Shown in pieces: positions 44,007 to 54,241 of a stretch of DNA of 64,000 nt (position 1 is its first letter; each line of letters starts with the position of its first letter). The stretch covers positions 1-64,000 of the forward strand of contig CALHZX010000058.1 in the NCBI GenBank assembly GCA_938040725.1. Direction: 5' to 3'. Made by a program: the position numbers and the translations under genes. The notes under the pieces are model-generated. The model saw only the letters and a program-made list of their open reading frames with translations. It was not told the origin of the DNA and did no database searches. This DNA is from an uncultured Actinomyces sp. (GTDB lineage: Bacteria; Actinomycetota; Actinomycetes; Actinomycetales; Actinomycetaceae).

Positions 44007-46301
44007 TCATCGGGTCTGGTCGAGTTCGCGCTGGGTGGCCTTGTTGGCACGCGCGTTGGAGAGGAATCCGAGGGCGGCGCGGGTGAGTCCTCGCAGGGGG
44101 TGCCCGTTGACGGCCAGGAGGATCGCGTCCACCATGTCGGGGCTTGCCGCGCCGTTGCTCATCTTCGCGATGGCACGGAAAGGCATGTTGAGGACGAAGA
44201 GGATGTTGAGGTCCGGGGTTCCCTTAGCGTCAGCCTTCGCTTTGAGGGCATGAAGCTTGCGTCCGGCGACGCGGGCAAGCCAGGTCTTGGCGCGCGTCAT
44301 CTCGGACATCGGGTCGGCTGCCGACAGGTCGTCCGCGGGATGAGCCGTCGGGATCGTCCGTCCCAGCAGGACCGCAAACTCGCCGTTGGTGACGTGCGCG
44401 ACGTCGGCGCTCAGGTAGTGTCCGAGGGCCGGGTCGATCGGCGAGGGTGTGGTTCCTTCGACCTCGAGGGTGGCGCTCAGCGGCGTGTCGGAGACGTTGC
44501 GTCCCACGTGGACCGTCCAGGTTCCTGCCTCGGTTTCCCACGCTGCGCGCGACGTCTCCCAGTGACGGAACGTGTAGCGATCGAAGGGAATCGTCACGCT
44601 CACTGATGCTCCGGCAGCCACCTCGACCTTGGCAAAGCCCTTGAGTTCGCGGGCGGGACCGAACACGCCGCCGGGTGCACTCACGTAGAGCTGGACGACC
44701 TCGGCACCGTCGCGCGCAGAGGTGTTGGTGACCGTGAGGGTCGCCCCCTCCTGCGTGACTGCAAGATCGGAGTATTCGAAGCTCGAGTATGAGAGGCCGT
44801 AGCCGAAGGGGAAAGCAACGTCCACGCCCGCGGTCGTGAAGTAGCGGTAGCCGATAAAGGGGCCCTCGCGGTAGTAGGACAGCGGGCCGGTGGCCGGGTA
44901 CCAGGCGGCGGTCGGGTGGTCCTCATAGGAGAGCGCGTACGTTTCGGCCAGGCGTCCCGACGGATTGACGGCGCCACTCAGGACGTCGAGCATCGCCCCA
45001 GCTCCTCCCTGGCCGGTCAGGTAACCGTTGACGAGCGCGGGCACGGCATGCGCCCACGGCATCTCGACGCTGGCGCCGCCGGTCAGGACGACGACGGTGC
45101 GCGGATTGGCCGCTACGACGGCCTCGATAAGCCGATCCTGGCCCTCGGGCAGGCGCATGTGGGGGCGGTCCAGGCCCTCGGATTCGGCCAGCTCGTCGAG
45201 ACCCACGTAGACAAGCGCCACGTCGGCGCGCGCGGCGAGGGCAACGGCCTCGTCGATGAGAGCGTCGCTCGTACCGCCGTGGCGCTCATACCCGCTCGTA
45301 TATCCGGCACAGACGAGGCCTCCGGAGGCCTCTCCCCCGGCTTCGAGGAGCCCACGCGGCGATTCGACGCGCGTGGGGTTGACCTGGGAGGAACCCGATC
45401 CCTGGAAGCGGGGCGTGTCAGCGAGGGCACCGATGAGGGCAACACTGGTCCCGGCACTCAGGGGCAGGAGATCGTCCTCATTGCGCAGAAGCGTGATCGC
45501 CTCGGCGGCGATGCGCGTGGCCAGCCCGTGGTGCGACTCGAGGTCGTAGGGCCTGGGCGCGGGCAGGCCGGCGGCAGCTGCTGCGACGGCGCTGTTCGAA
45601 CCACCCCAGTCGGAGACGACCATGCCGTCAAAACCCCACTCGGTGCGCAGGATGTCGGTCAGCAGGTGCTTGTTCTCGTGTGCGTAGGTACCGTTGACGA
45701 GATTGTAGGAGCTCATGATCGCTCGCGGCTGAGCGGTGCGGCACACGATCTCGAAGCCGGTCAGGTAGATCTCGCGCATCGTGCGCTCATCCACGATGGA
45801 ATCCGACGCCATGCGACGCAGCTCCTGGGAGTTAACAGCAAAGTGCTTGGGGCAGGCAGCGGTACCCGTGGATTGAATTCCCTGGACAAGGCCCGCTGCC
45901 ATACGGCCCGCAAGGATCGGGTCCTCGGAGAAGTACTCGAAGTTTCGCCCGCACAGGGGCGAGCGCTTGATGTTGAGGCCCGGGCCGAGCAGGACATCGA
46001 CGCCAAGACCTCGGGCCTCCACACCCAGTGCCTCGCCCATCTCACGCGCCAGGTCGGGATTCCAGGTAGCCGCAACGGCGGACGCCGTCGGGAAGCAGGT
46101 CGCCTTCTCGGACTCCGCGATGCCCAGGTGGTCGGCGTCGCCGAGCTGGCGGCGCACGCCGTGGGGTCCGTCGCTCATGACAAAGGAAGGGACATTCGCA
46201 GCGGGGATCGCGCGCGAGTCCCATGCGCTGGCTCCCGACAGAAGAGCCACCGCCTGCAGCAGCGCCAGGTCATTGGCGTCGCTCAGTGCTTGGTGTTCCA
46301 T
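44007..46301 (-). CDS. Glycoside hydrolase family 3 beta-glycosidase
   Basis: 764 residues from ATG 46301 (MEHQALSDANDLALL), preceded by GAAAGG. The N-terminal (beta/alpha)8 domain has SDGPHGVRRQ, GLNIKRSPLCGRNFEYFSEDP, KHFAVNSQE and nucleophile Asp231 in MVVSDWGGSN. A second alpha/beta domain and a fibronectin-III-like domain follow, then an extra C-terminal stretch of about 120 residues. There is no signal peptide, so the enzyme is cytoplasmic and acts on imported oligosaccharides. Likely activity is beta-glucosidase, with beta-xylosidase possible. A TAGAGT -10 box lies at 46351-46346 with a leader of about 40 nt. Confidence 0.92.
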   Translation of the reverse strand: MEHQALSDANDLALLQAVALLSGASAWDSRAIPAANVPSFVMSDGPHGVRRQLGDADHLGIAESEKATCFPTASAVAATWNPDLAREMGEALGVEARGLGVDVLLGPGLNIKRSPLCGRNFEYFSEDPILAGRMAAGLVQGIQSTGTAACPKHFAVNSQELRRMASDSIVDERTMREIYLTGFEIVCRTAQPRAIMSSYNLVNGTYAHENKHLLTDILRTEWGFDGMVVSDWGGSNSAVAAAAAGLPAPRPYDLESHHGLATRIAAEAITLLRNEDDLLPLSAGTSVALIGALADTPRFQGSGSSQVNPTRVESPRGLLEAGGEASGGLVCAGYTSGYERHGGTSDALIDEAVALAARADVALVYVGLDELAESEGLDRPHMRLPEGQDRLIEAVVAANPRTVVVLTGGASVEMPWAHAVPALVNGYLTGQGGAGAMLDVLSGAVNPSGRLAETYALSYEDHPTAAWYPATGPLSYYREGPFIGYRYFTTAGVDVAFPFGYGLSYSSFEYSDLAVTQEGATLTVTNTSARDGAEVVQLYVSAPGGVFGPARELKGFAKVEVAAGASVSVTIPFDRYTFRHWETSRAAWETEAGTWTVHVGRNVSDTPLSATLEVEGTTPSPIDPALGHYLSADVAHVTNGEFAVLLGRTIPTAHPADDLSAADPMSEMTRAKTWLARVAGRKLHALKAKADAKGTPDLNILFVLNMPFRAIAKMSNGAASPDMVDAILLAVNGHPLRGLTRAALGFLSNARANKATQRELDQTR

Positions 46302-46345
46302 CGTCGTGAACTGCCTTTCATGCTCCATCGCGGGTGTCATCGATG

Positions 46346-46392
46346 ACTCTAGTGTGTGCCTTCGCTGCACTGAGCAACCGACCATGCGCATG
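46346..46392 (-). promoter_or_regulatory. GH3 gene promoter with nearby palindrome
   Basis: TAGAGT on the minus strand (46351-46346) is a candidate -10. A 10-bp palindrome CATGCGCATG (46383-46392) lies just upstream, an operator candidate for a sugar repressor. No repressor gene is adjacent. Confidence 0.35.
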
Positions 46393-46446
46393 ATTTGTCG
46401 TTTGCGAGGCCCATTCTGCATATCCGAGGCCGTTTCTTCCCTGAGA

Positions 46447-46458
46447 TAAGATTGCCCT
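46447..46458 (+). promoter_or_regulatory. Leaderless-type -10 box of the HAD phosphatase gene
   Basis: TAAGAT (46447-46452) is followed by exactly 6 nt and the ATG at 46459; no Shine-Dalgarno sequence is present. Confidence 0.5.
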
Positions 46459-47358
46459 ATGACTGACACCAAAGGTTGCGCACAGGCGCAGAACGAAGCT
46501 GGTTCTCCCCGCGCGGTCTTTGTTGACATCGACGGAACGCTGTGCGACTCACGCCAGCACATCCCGCGCTCAGCGATCGACGCTCTTTCGCAGGTCCGGA
46601 GCAACGGACACCGCATCTTCGCCTGCACGGGACGCTCAGCACCCGAGGTCTACCCACGCTTCTGGGACGTCGGCTTCGAAGGGCTCGTTGGCGGCGCCGG
46701 CGGATACGCATCCGTTGAGGATCACGTGCTTCTCGACGAACGCATGCCCCGCGAGCACGTCGAGGTCTTGACTACCCTGTGGGAGGAACTCGATGCCTTC
46801 TACATCTGGCAGGGCCCGGACCACATGGGTCCCTCCGAGGGATATCTCGACTTTTTCGTCCCCAGGGCAGGGTCGCACCCCGAAGACTGGATCGAATATG
46901 CCCAGTCGATCACGCCCTTCATCGTCAACATTGACGACGGTTCCTTCACGAAGGTAACAGCATACGTGCCGCCCGAGAAAGCATCGTTGGAACGGGTGAC
47001 GGCCGCACTTCCGACCGGATACCGTGCGATTATCGGCTCGGTGGGAGCAGCGGGATACGTGCCTTTCGAAGTCGTACCCGCCCACTTGTCGAAGGCAGTC
47101 GGAATCAGGGCGATCTGCGAACACGTCGGCATTCCCCTGTCCCGCACCGTCGCACTCGGGGACTCCAACAACGACATCGAGGCCGTGGAAACCGCCGCGC
47201 TCGGCATCAGCATCGGGAACGGATGCGAAGCCCTGACGAAGGCTGCAAACATCGTCGCCCCCAGCGTCTGTGAAGATGGGCTTGCGTGGGCTCTGAGTGC
47301 GGTCGGCCTGACTGGACAGGACCACACGAGGGGCTCCAGCCTCGGCGATACGCAGTGA
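46459..47358 (+). CDS. Cof-type HAD hydrolase
   Basis: 299 residues of the HAD-IIB (Cof) group: motif I FVDIDGTLCDS, motif II IFACTGRSAPEV, a large cap domain (about 90-210), Lys in HLSKAVGIRAIC and motif IV VALGDSNNDIEAVETAALGISIGNG. These enzymes dephosphorylate sugar phosphates or cofactors such as FMN or PLP; the substrate is not readable. The MFS gene overlaps its stop (GTGA). It is divergent from the GH3 gene, which may suggest a sugar-metabolism role. Confidence 0.9.
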   Translation: MTDTKGCAQAQNEAGSPRAVFVDIDGTLCDSRQHIPRSAIDALSQVRSNGHRIFACTGRSAPEVYPRFWDVGFEGLVGGAGGYASVEDHVLLDERMPREHVEVLTTLWEELDAFYIWQGPDHMGPSEGYLDFFVPRAGSHPEDWIEYAQSITPFIVNIDDGSFTKVTAYVPPEKASLERVTAALPTGYRAIIGSVGAAGYVPFEVVPAHLSKAVGIRAICEHVGIPLSRTVALGDSNNDIEAVETAALGISIGNGCEALTKAANIVAPSVCEDGLAWALSAVGLTGQDHTRGSSLGDTQ

Positions 47359-48617
47359 GCGGATCACTGCAGCACTGGCTGCACCATCCCCTGACCCGTA
47401 ACTCCGCCTTCATGCACCTGTGGGCGGGGCAAACCGCCGCGCAAGTGGGCTTCCAGGTCGGCACTCTCGCAACGTCAGCGATCGCGATTACCGTCCTTCA
47501 TGCGAGCGAAACGCAGATCGGCATTCTGGCAGGCTTGCAGATGCTTGCCTTCCTCATCGTTGGACTCCCCGCAGGTGCGTGGGTGGACGGGTGGCGTAAG
47601 CGCCACGTCATGATCACAGCAAACCTCGCGCGCATCGCAGCGCTCGTATCCATCCCCATCGCCTACGCCTTTTTCTCTCTCACCATCGCCCACCTCATGG
47701 TCGTCGCGGCACTCCTCGGCCTGTCCACAGTCTTCTTCGACGTCGCCTATCAGTCCTACGTGCCGATGATCGCCTCAAAGCGATACATCGGAGCCGCGAA
47801 CGGGCGCCTCGAGGCCTCCTACCAGGTAGGGCGTGCGGGCGGGCCGGGCTTGGGCGGCTGGCTCCTCGGCGTGCTCGCCCCTCCCCTGGCGTACCTCCTC
47901 ACCGCATCGACCTATGTGTGCTCAACGTGGGCGATCTGGCGCATCCGCACCCCCGAGCCACGTCCCGCTCACTCCGATGCGTCACTTCGTTCTCAGATTG
48001 TTGAAGGGCTCTCCTTCGTGCGCGGCCAGCGCCTACTCTTTCCACTCTTCTCGTGCATCGCATGCGCAGCGTTCGCGGGGGCTGGCATTCAGGTCCTCCT
48101 ACCCATCCTGGTCCTGCGAACCCTCGGCATGAGCGCCACGCAGCTCGGTCTGTTACTGAGCGCGGGCGCGCTCGGCGGTATCCTCGGCGCTCTCACGAGG
48201 CCGGCGTGGATCACGCGCCTGGGAATCGGGCGCTGCATCGTCATCACGAACATCGTCGGTGTCTCAGCACTCCTCGCCCAGCCCGCATCCGTCCACGTCC
48301 CGGTCGCCGCCGCGTGGGTCATCGCGTGCTCCGGCGTTGTCTCATCGTATTTCATCACGATCTACAACGTCACCCAGATGAGCTTGCGTCAGGAAATCTG
48401 CCCGCCCGACATGCTCGGACGAATGAACGCGATCTTCCGCTTCGCAGTCTGGGGAGTCATGCCCCTCGGATCCTTCGTCGCTGGCATCATTGCGTCATGG
48501 GTGGGCGTCGAAGCAACCATGTACATCTTCACCGCAGCGTCGATCACGGCGGGCATCGCCATGGGCTTCACACCTGCAGCACGCATTCGAGGAATGATCG
48601 CCGCCAACGTCTCATAA
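47355..48617 (+). CDS. Major facilitator superfamily transporter
   Basis: 420 residues from GTG 47355, overlapping the HAD stop by 4 bp. Twelve predicted membrane segments with MFS features: GAWVDGWRKRHVMI (loop 2-3 motif A), ANGRLEASYQVGRAGGPGLGGWLLG (motif-C-like Gly-rich region) and a central cytoplasmic loop (RTPEPRPAHSDASLR). It resembles the macrolide/enterobactin-exporter-type MFS (EntS-like) and is probably an exporter. It precedes the PTS EIIB-EIIA genes by 106 bp. Confidence 0.88.
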   Translation: MSGSLQHWLHHPLTRNSAFMHLWAGQTAAQVGFQVGTLATSAIAITVLHASETQIGILAGLQMLAFLIVGLPAGAWVDGWRKRHVMITANLARIAALVSIPIAYAFFSLTIAHLMVVAALLGLSTVFFDVAYQSYVPMIASKRYIGAANGRLEASYQVGRAGGPGLGGWLLGVLAPPLAYLLTASTYVCSTWAIWRIRTPEPRPAHSDASLRSQIVEGLSFVRGQRLLFPLFSCIACAAFAGAGIQVLLPILVLRTLGMSATQLGLLLSAGALGGILGALTRPAWITRLGIGRCIVITNIVGVSALLAQPASVHVPVAAAWVIACSGVVSSYFITIYNVTQMSLRQEICPPDMLGRMNAIFRFAVWGVMPLGSFVAGIIASWVGVEATMYIFTAASITAGIAMGFTPAARIRGMIAANVS

Positions 48618-48682
48618 TGTGACGTGCTCGGTAGGCACAAGAGTGTCTATTCACGCACCGTCGCGATACCATAAGTGTGAGG

Positions 48683-48699
48683 CAAACCGCAGCGGTTTG
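48683..48699 (+). promoter_or_regulatory. Perfect inverted repeat before PTS EIIB-EIIA
   Basis: CAAACCGCAGCGGTTTG (48683-48699) is an 8-bp perfect inverted repeat around one A. It ends 24 nt before the EIIB ATG, between a possible -10 box TACCAT (48667-48672) and the AAGGAGG ribosome site. It could be an operator or an RNA hairpin affecting the ribosome site. Confidence 0.5.
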
Positions 48700-48723
48700 G
48701 GTCATTGAGCCAAGGAGGACACC

Positions 48724-48954
48724 ATGGACACCGCAACGACCATCATCAAAGCCCTGGGCGGCTGGGACAACATCTCCAACCTAGAAGCGTGCATCACGCG
48801 CATCCGTCTCGATGCGGCCAACACCGACCTCATCGACGAGGCGAAGCTGCGCGAGGCCGGAGCCTTCGACGTCGTCATCGTCGGCGACGCGGTTCAGGTC
48901 GTCATGGGTCCCGACTCTGAGGACCTCGTCGAGCAGATGAAAGCGAGCCGGTGA
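48724..48954 (+). CDS. Stand-alone PTS EIIB domain, glucose family
   Basis: 76 residues forming one EIIB-glc domain: ALGGWDNISNLEACITRIRL, with phospho-acceptor Cys23. EIIB receives phosphate from EIIA and gives it to sugar bound by EIIC. Here no EIIC domain is fused or encoded nearby. AAGGAGG gives a strong ribosome site. The EIIA gene overlaps the stop by 4 bp. Complementing an EIIC elsewhere, or a regulatory role, are both possible. Confidence 0.9.
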   Translation: MDTATTIIKALGGWDNISNLEACITRIRLDAANTDLIDEAKLREAGAFDVVIVGDAVQVVMGPDSEDLVEQMKASR

Positions 48955-49424
48955 GCTTCCTCGTTCGCGCACCTTTCGCCGCACAGATCCTGCCACTCAG
49001 CGACGTACCTGACCCCGTCTTCGCCAGTGGCGTCGTTGGAGATGGCCGCGCGCTCCTTCCCAATGCCGACGCATCGTGCGTCACGGTGCGTTCCCCCACC
49101 GCCGGCGTCGTCACGAAGCTCAAGTCACACGCTGTGATCGTCACCTCGACGCACGGGGTATCTATCCTCATCCACCTGGGGATCGATACCGTGGGACTGC
49201 GAGGAAAAGGTTTCGCACCCCTCGTCGACGAGGGGGACATCGTCGAAGTCGGCAGGCCCCTCATCCACTGGGACCTCATGCCAGTTCAGGAGGCATACCT
49301 CTCCCCCTGTGTGCCCGTCATCGTCGTGAACCCATCGGGCATGCAGGTATGCCAAGAATATGACGAGGACGCCGCCTCGGTAGACGCACTCGCCCCCCTT
49401 TTCTCAATTCCGGACGGTGAGTGA
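48951..49424 (+). CDS. PTS EIIA domain protein, glucose family (Crr-like)
   Basis: 157 residues from GTG 48951, overlapping EIIB (GTGA). EIIA-glc features: LVRAPFAAQILPLSDVPDPVFASGVVGDG, then active-site residues His60 (KLKSHAVIV) and His75 (ILIHLGIDTV), with the 15-residue spacing of E. coli His75/His90. Phosphate passes from HPr to His75 and then to EIIB. A soluble EIIA can also regulate other transporters. It forms the pair EIIB-EIIA without an EIIC in the window. It ends in a shared terminator with malQ. Confidence 0.92.
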   Translation: MSFLVRAPFAAQILPLSDVPDPVFASGVVGDGRALLPNADASCVTVRSPTAGVVTKLKSHAVIVTSTHGVSILIHLGIDTVGLRGKGFAPLVDEGDIVEVGRPLIHWDLMPVQEAYLSPCVPVIVVNPSGMQVCQEYDEDAASVDALAPLFSIPDGE

Positions 49425-49436
49425 TCACTGCTCCGA

Positions 49437-49478
49437 CCAATGAGCCCCGCGACTCTTACGAGTCGCGGGGCTCATTGG
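49437..49478. terminator. Bidirectional terminator EIIA / malQ
   Basis: A 19-bp perfect stem, CCAATGAGCCCCGCGACTC (49437-49455) with its complement at 49460-49478, around a TTAC loop. It sits between convergent stop codons. Confidence 0.92.
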
Positions 49479-49496
49479 TAGGGACGCTGGGCTGCG

Positions 49497-51647
49497 TCAG
49501 TTGACGCTGCCGCGGAGCAAAGCAAACAACGACGTGAGGCGCTCATCCGTGGGCAGCTCCTCAATCGCCACCTCATCCCCGTTGGAATCGCACAGCGGCA
49601 CGCACCAGTTCGGATACTGATCCGCACCCGTACCCGGCATATTCTGCGGACGCACGTCCCCGACCGCATCCACAAGCGAGGCGACGACAAGCTTCGACGG
49701 CGTCTGCGCGACGTATCGGTACAGGCCCTCAACGGTCTCGCGCTCGCTAGGCTGGGCACCGTCAACGCAGCCGTACTCAAGCAGGCGCGCATTGACCTGC
49801 TCAAGCTCGAGGCGATCACCGGCGCGCACCGTCTCAATATCAGCCGTCAGCAGACCAAGCTCGGAACGCAGGGTCGTCTGAATGCCACGAATGTAGCCGA
49901 GGGTGGGCGGTAGGTCATGGATGTTGACGGCTGCCAGAGCGCGATCACGGTAGTGCTCGGGGCGCAGCGGCCAGCCGCCACCTTCCTTCTCGAACCACAC
50001 AACGGAGGTGCCCAGGACACCGCGCTCACGTAGGTAGTCGCGCACCCATGGCTCAACCACGCCGAGGTCCTCACCAATAACAACGGCACTCGCGCGCTGG
50101 GCCTCCAGCAGGATGACGCCCATCATGGCCTCGTGATCGTAGTACACGTAGGTGCCCTCGGTGGCGGCGCATCCGTCCGGGATCCACCACAGGCGGAACA
50201 TACCCAGGATGTGATCAATGCGCACCGCACCGGCGTTAGCCAGCGCAGCGCGGACCATGTCACGCAGCGGCAGGTAGCCCGACTCCGCGAGGCTACGCGG
50301 CGACCACGGCGGCTGCGACCAGTTCTGTCCCTGCTGGGAGTAGACGTCCGGCGGAGCACCCACGCTCATGCCGCTGGCAAAGAGCTCGGGACGGCTCCAC
50401 TTTTCGGAACCGTAGGGGTGCACGCCGACTGCCAGGTCGGCCATGATGCCAATCTCCATGCCGACCTCGCGCGCCACATGCTGGGCGTGCTCGAGCTGTT
50501 CAGCGGCGACCCACTGGCACCACTGGTAGAAGTCGACGCGATCAGCGAGCTCGAGGCGCTCAAGCTCGACGCGAGGCGCAGAGGAACGAGCCAGATCCTC
50601 GGGCAGTTCGATCGTGCCCTCGCGCTCAACGAGGGCGCACCACAGCGCATAGTTGGACAGCTCCGAACCGCCACGCTCGATAAAGCGATCCAGCTGGCTC
50701 TGGCGATGATACGAGCGAGGAGCCGCAAAGATCAGTTCAAGAGCCGTGCGCTTGGCCTCCCACGAGCGATCACGGTCGATCAGGTCCTCGCGGGTGGCGA
50801 ACTGGCGGGTCTCGTCGCGCAGCTGCTCGATGGCTGCGCGCGAGGCCTGGGGCAGCGAGGCGTACTCCTCGATGCTCTCGGGGCGAATGTAGATCGGGTT
50901 GAGCCACCGACGCGACACCGGCAGGTAGGGGGAGGTCTCCAGCGGAGAGACCGGCTGCGATGCATGGACCGGATTAACGAGCAGGAAATCGGCCCCCTTA
51001 TCCGCGCATACGGCAGCCAGGTCAGCCAGATCGGCGGCATCGCCAATACCCCACGAGGAGGCTGAGCGCGTCGAGTACAGCTGAGCGTTGACTCCCCAGA
51101 CGCGGCGCGAGGACTCCAAGAGGGGCAGCGACAGCGTGTTCGGCACGATAATGAGGGTCGCGGATTCCACATGTCCGCCCTCGACAGTCGCCACGAGGCG
51201 ATGCCAGCCGAGCGGCAGCCAATGCGGCACGTCGAAGGTCGCGCGACCGACGAGCTCGCCGTCGATCATGCGGGGCGGAACGTAGCGGTCCACCTGATCG
51301 CACGCGCCCTTACGACCGTCCTCCAGCACCCACTGGACGTTCACCCACGAACCATCCGGCACGTGCACCGGGAACATGTAGCCGCCACCCTGGCGGGCGA
51401 CGATCGTTGGAGGAAGGGTACGACGCCATTCGCGTTCCTCGGTCAGGCGCTGAGCCTCGTACACATCGCCCACGGTGGAAGATTCGTCGAGGGGCAGACC
51501 GAGGGCGCCAAGAACCTTCAGAAGAGTGGACGCACTCACGCCCACCCAGTTCCCATACCAATCCCAGAATCCGGTGGCTACGCCATTAGCGTCAGCGATA
51601 CGGCGCAGCTCATCAATGTTGTCAGATGCGGGTGCGTGAATATCCAC
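49497..51647 (-). CDS. malQ: 4-alpha-glucanotransferase (amylomaltase)
   Basis: 716 residues from GTG 51647 (VDIHAPASDNIDELRRIA), with AGAAGG upstream; the ORF extends 28 codons further without similarity. N-terminal extension (about 1-160) as in actinobacterial MalQ, then the GH77 barrel: ARSASSWGIGDAADLADL-like region, NPVHASQPVSPLETSPYLPVSRR, GIMADLAVGVHPYGSE (nucleophile Asp), VRIDHILGMFRLWWIP, VIGEDLGVVEPWV (acid/base Glu) and VNIHDLPPT. It transfers glucan chains in maltodextrin or glycogen metabolism, in the cytoplasm. EIIB lies 40 bp upstream on the same strand and may be cotranscribed. Confidence 0.93.
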   Translation of the reverse strand: MDIHAPASDNIDELRRIADANGVATGFWDWYGNWVGVSASTLLKVLGALGLPLDESSTVGDVYEAQRLTEEREWRRTLPPTIVARQGGGYMFPVHVPDGSWVNVQWVLEDGRKGACDQVDRYVPPRMIDGELVGRATFDVPHWLPLGWHRLVATVEGGHVESATLIIVPNTLSLPLLESSRRVWGVNAQLYSTRSASSWGIGDAADLADLAAVCADKGADFLLVNPVHASQPVSPLETSPYLPVSRRWLNPIYIRPESIEEYASLPQASRAAIEQLRDETRQFATREDLIDRDRSWEAKRTALELIFAAPRSYHRQSQLDRFIERGGSELSNYALWCALVEREGTIELPEDLARSSAPRVELERLELADRVDFYQWCQWVAAEQLEHAQHVAREVGMEIGIMADLAVGVHPYGSEKWSRPELFASGMSVGAPPDVYSQQGQNWSQPPWSPRSLAESGYLPLRDMVRAALANAGAVRIDHILGMFRLWWIPDGCAATEGTYVYYDHEAMMGVILLEAQRASAVVIGEDLGVVEPWVRDYLRERGVLGTSVVWFEKEGGGWPLRPEHYRDRALAAVNIHDLPPTLGYIRGIQTTLRSELGLLTADIETVRAGDRLELEQVNARLLEYGCVDGAQPSERETVEGLYRYVAQTPSKLVVASLVDAVGDVRPQNMPGTGADQYPNWCVPLCDSNGDEVAIEELPTDERLTSLFALLRGSVN

Positions 51648-51687
51648 GAAAAAGCCTTCTACGTTGCGGGCTGATAATACCTTTATA

Positions 51688-51972
51688 TTAAGCGTGGACG
51701 CGCTGCGACAAAGACTCCGCGGGCGTGTCATGGGCCACGCTGCGAAGGTTTGCGATTATCGCCGCAGCCACATCGTCGGACTGAGCGCCGCACACGATTT
51801 GCACAACGTCGCCGGAGCGCACGACGGCCAATACGCCGTCCACGCGCAGCGCCGCCTCATCGACGTCCCGCTGAGATTTCACCTGAATTCGGATACGCAT
51901 CGTGCAGGGTTCTACCTCGAGGATGTTGAGGTGTCCACCCAGCGCGTCGATGAGCATTTGTTCAATCGCCAC
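51688..51972 (-). CDS. Stand-alone PTS EIIB domain, glucose family, near malQ
   Basis: 94 residues. MAIEQMLIDALGGHLNILEVEPCTMRIRIQ carries Cys23, the phospho-acceptor, in an EIIB-glc fold. It is a second lone EIIB; WDNI of the canonical motif reads HLNI. It lies 40 bp upstream of malQ on the same strand, suggesting a link to maltose or glucan use, but no EIIC is present. A promoter with an overlapping inverted repeat lies upstream. Confidence 0.85.
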   Translation of the reverse strand: MAIEQMLIDALGGHLNILEVEPCTMRIRIQVKSQRDVDEAALRVDGVLAVVRSGDVVQIVCGAQSDDVAAAIIANLRSVAHDTPAESLSQRVHA

Positions 51973-52010
51973 CGGAGCCCCTTTCGCGCGGTCGGATACT
52001 TGCGATACGT

Positions 52011-52044
52011 GTCACATAGTAGATGTGACCTGCGCAAAAGGCAA
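52011..52044 (-). promoter_or_regulatory. Promoter with overlapping operator, EIIB-malQ
   Basis: On the minus strand, -35 TTGCCT (52044-52039), a 17-bp spacer and -10 TACTAT (52021-52016). The inverted repeat GTCACATAGTAGATGTGAC (52011-52029; 7-bp arms, 5-bp spacer) is centred on the -10, as expected for a repressor site. The leader is about 38 nt with a GAAAGGGG site. Confidence 0.6.
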
Positions 52045-52194
52045 GTGGCATCCGCTACATGAGCAAATGTCCGCCGATCACAGGTGACAGAAGCGAAAGT
52101 TCCGGCGAGCAACTACAATCCCACAGCCTGTCAAGTCCAGCCCTCTTTCAGATTGGCACAACAACCATGTTGCGCCTGCCCACCAACACACAAC

Positions 52195-52224
52195 TGGGGG
52201 GAGAATCTTTCAACCCTCCCCCCA
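52195..52224 (-). terminator. Hairpin terminator after ettA
   Basis: TGGGGGGAG (52195-52203) pairs with CTCCCCCCA (52216-52224) across a 12-nt loop, 17 bp past the ettA stop on the minus strand. GTTGTGTGTTGG follows, which is T-rich for this genome. Confidence 0.75.
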
Positions 52225-52240
52225 CAGCCAATGACGCGAT

Positions 52241-53923
<1,683 letters not shown>

Positions 53924-54241
53924 GTTACTCCGTTCGAGTGGTTCGGGCGCGCCTATGCGCGCGTATTCACCCCTATGGTACCGACCCGATACGGGCCGAT
54001 GAGCCGCCCAGCGGGATGCAGGGGTCGGTGATCCTCATCTCAGCGCACTATTTCGCGGATTTCCCACCTTCCGCTTTCCGCAAGGGTTACGCGATGGTTA
54101 CGGATGCGTAGTGATTTGTCGAAAACTATTCCAATTTTTTAAAAAACGCATGCGTAGGTTTGTTTTTTAAGACAAACTTTTAAGTATCGGGGGACGAGTG
54201 CCTCCACTGTTAAACAGCATCACCCGGAGGGAGGAACGCCG
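53924..54241. promoter_or_regulatory. Divergent region ettA / birA-acc-fas with palindrome cluster
   Basis: No gene is seen in these 318 bases. The ettA side has a -10-like TACCAT. From about 54110 to 54190 the sequence is far richer in A/T than its surroundings and holds three symmetric elements: TTTTTTAAAAAA (54135-54146), ACGCATGCGT (54146-54155), and GTTTGT (54158-54163) with ACAAAC (54172-54177) across an 8-bp spacer. These lie 65-107 nt before birA and are operator candidates for a lipid- or biotin-synthesis regulator. Confidence 0.6.
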
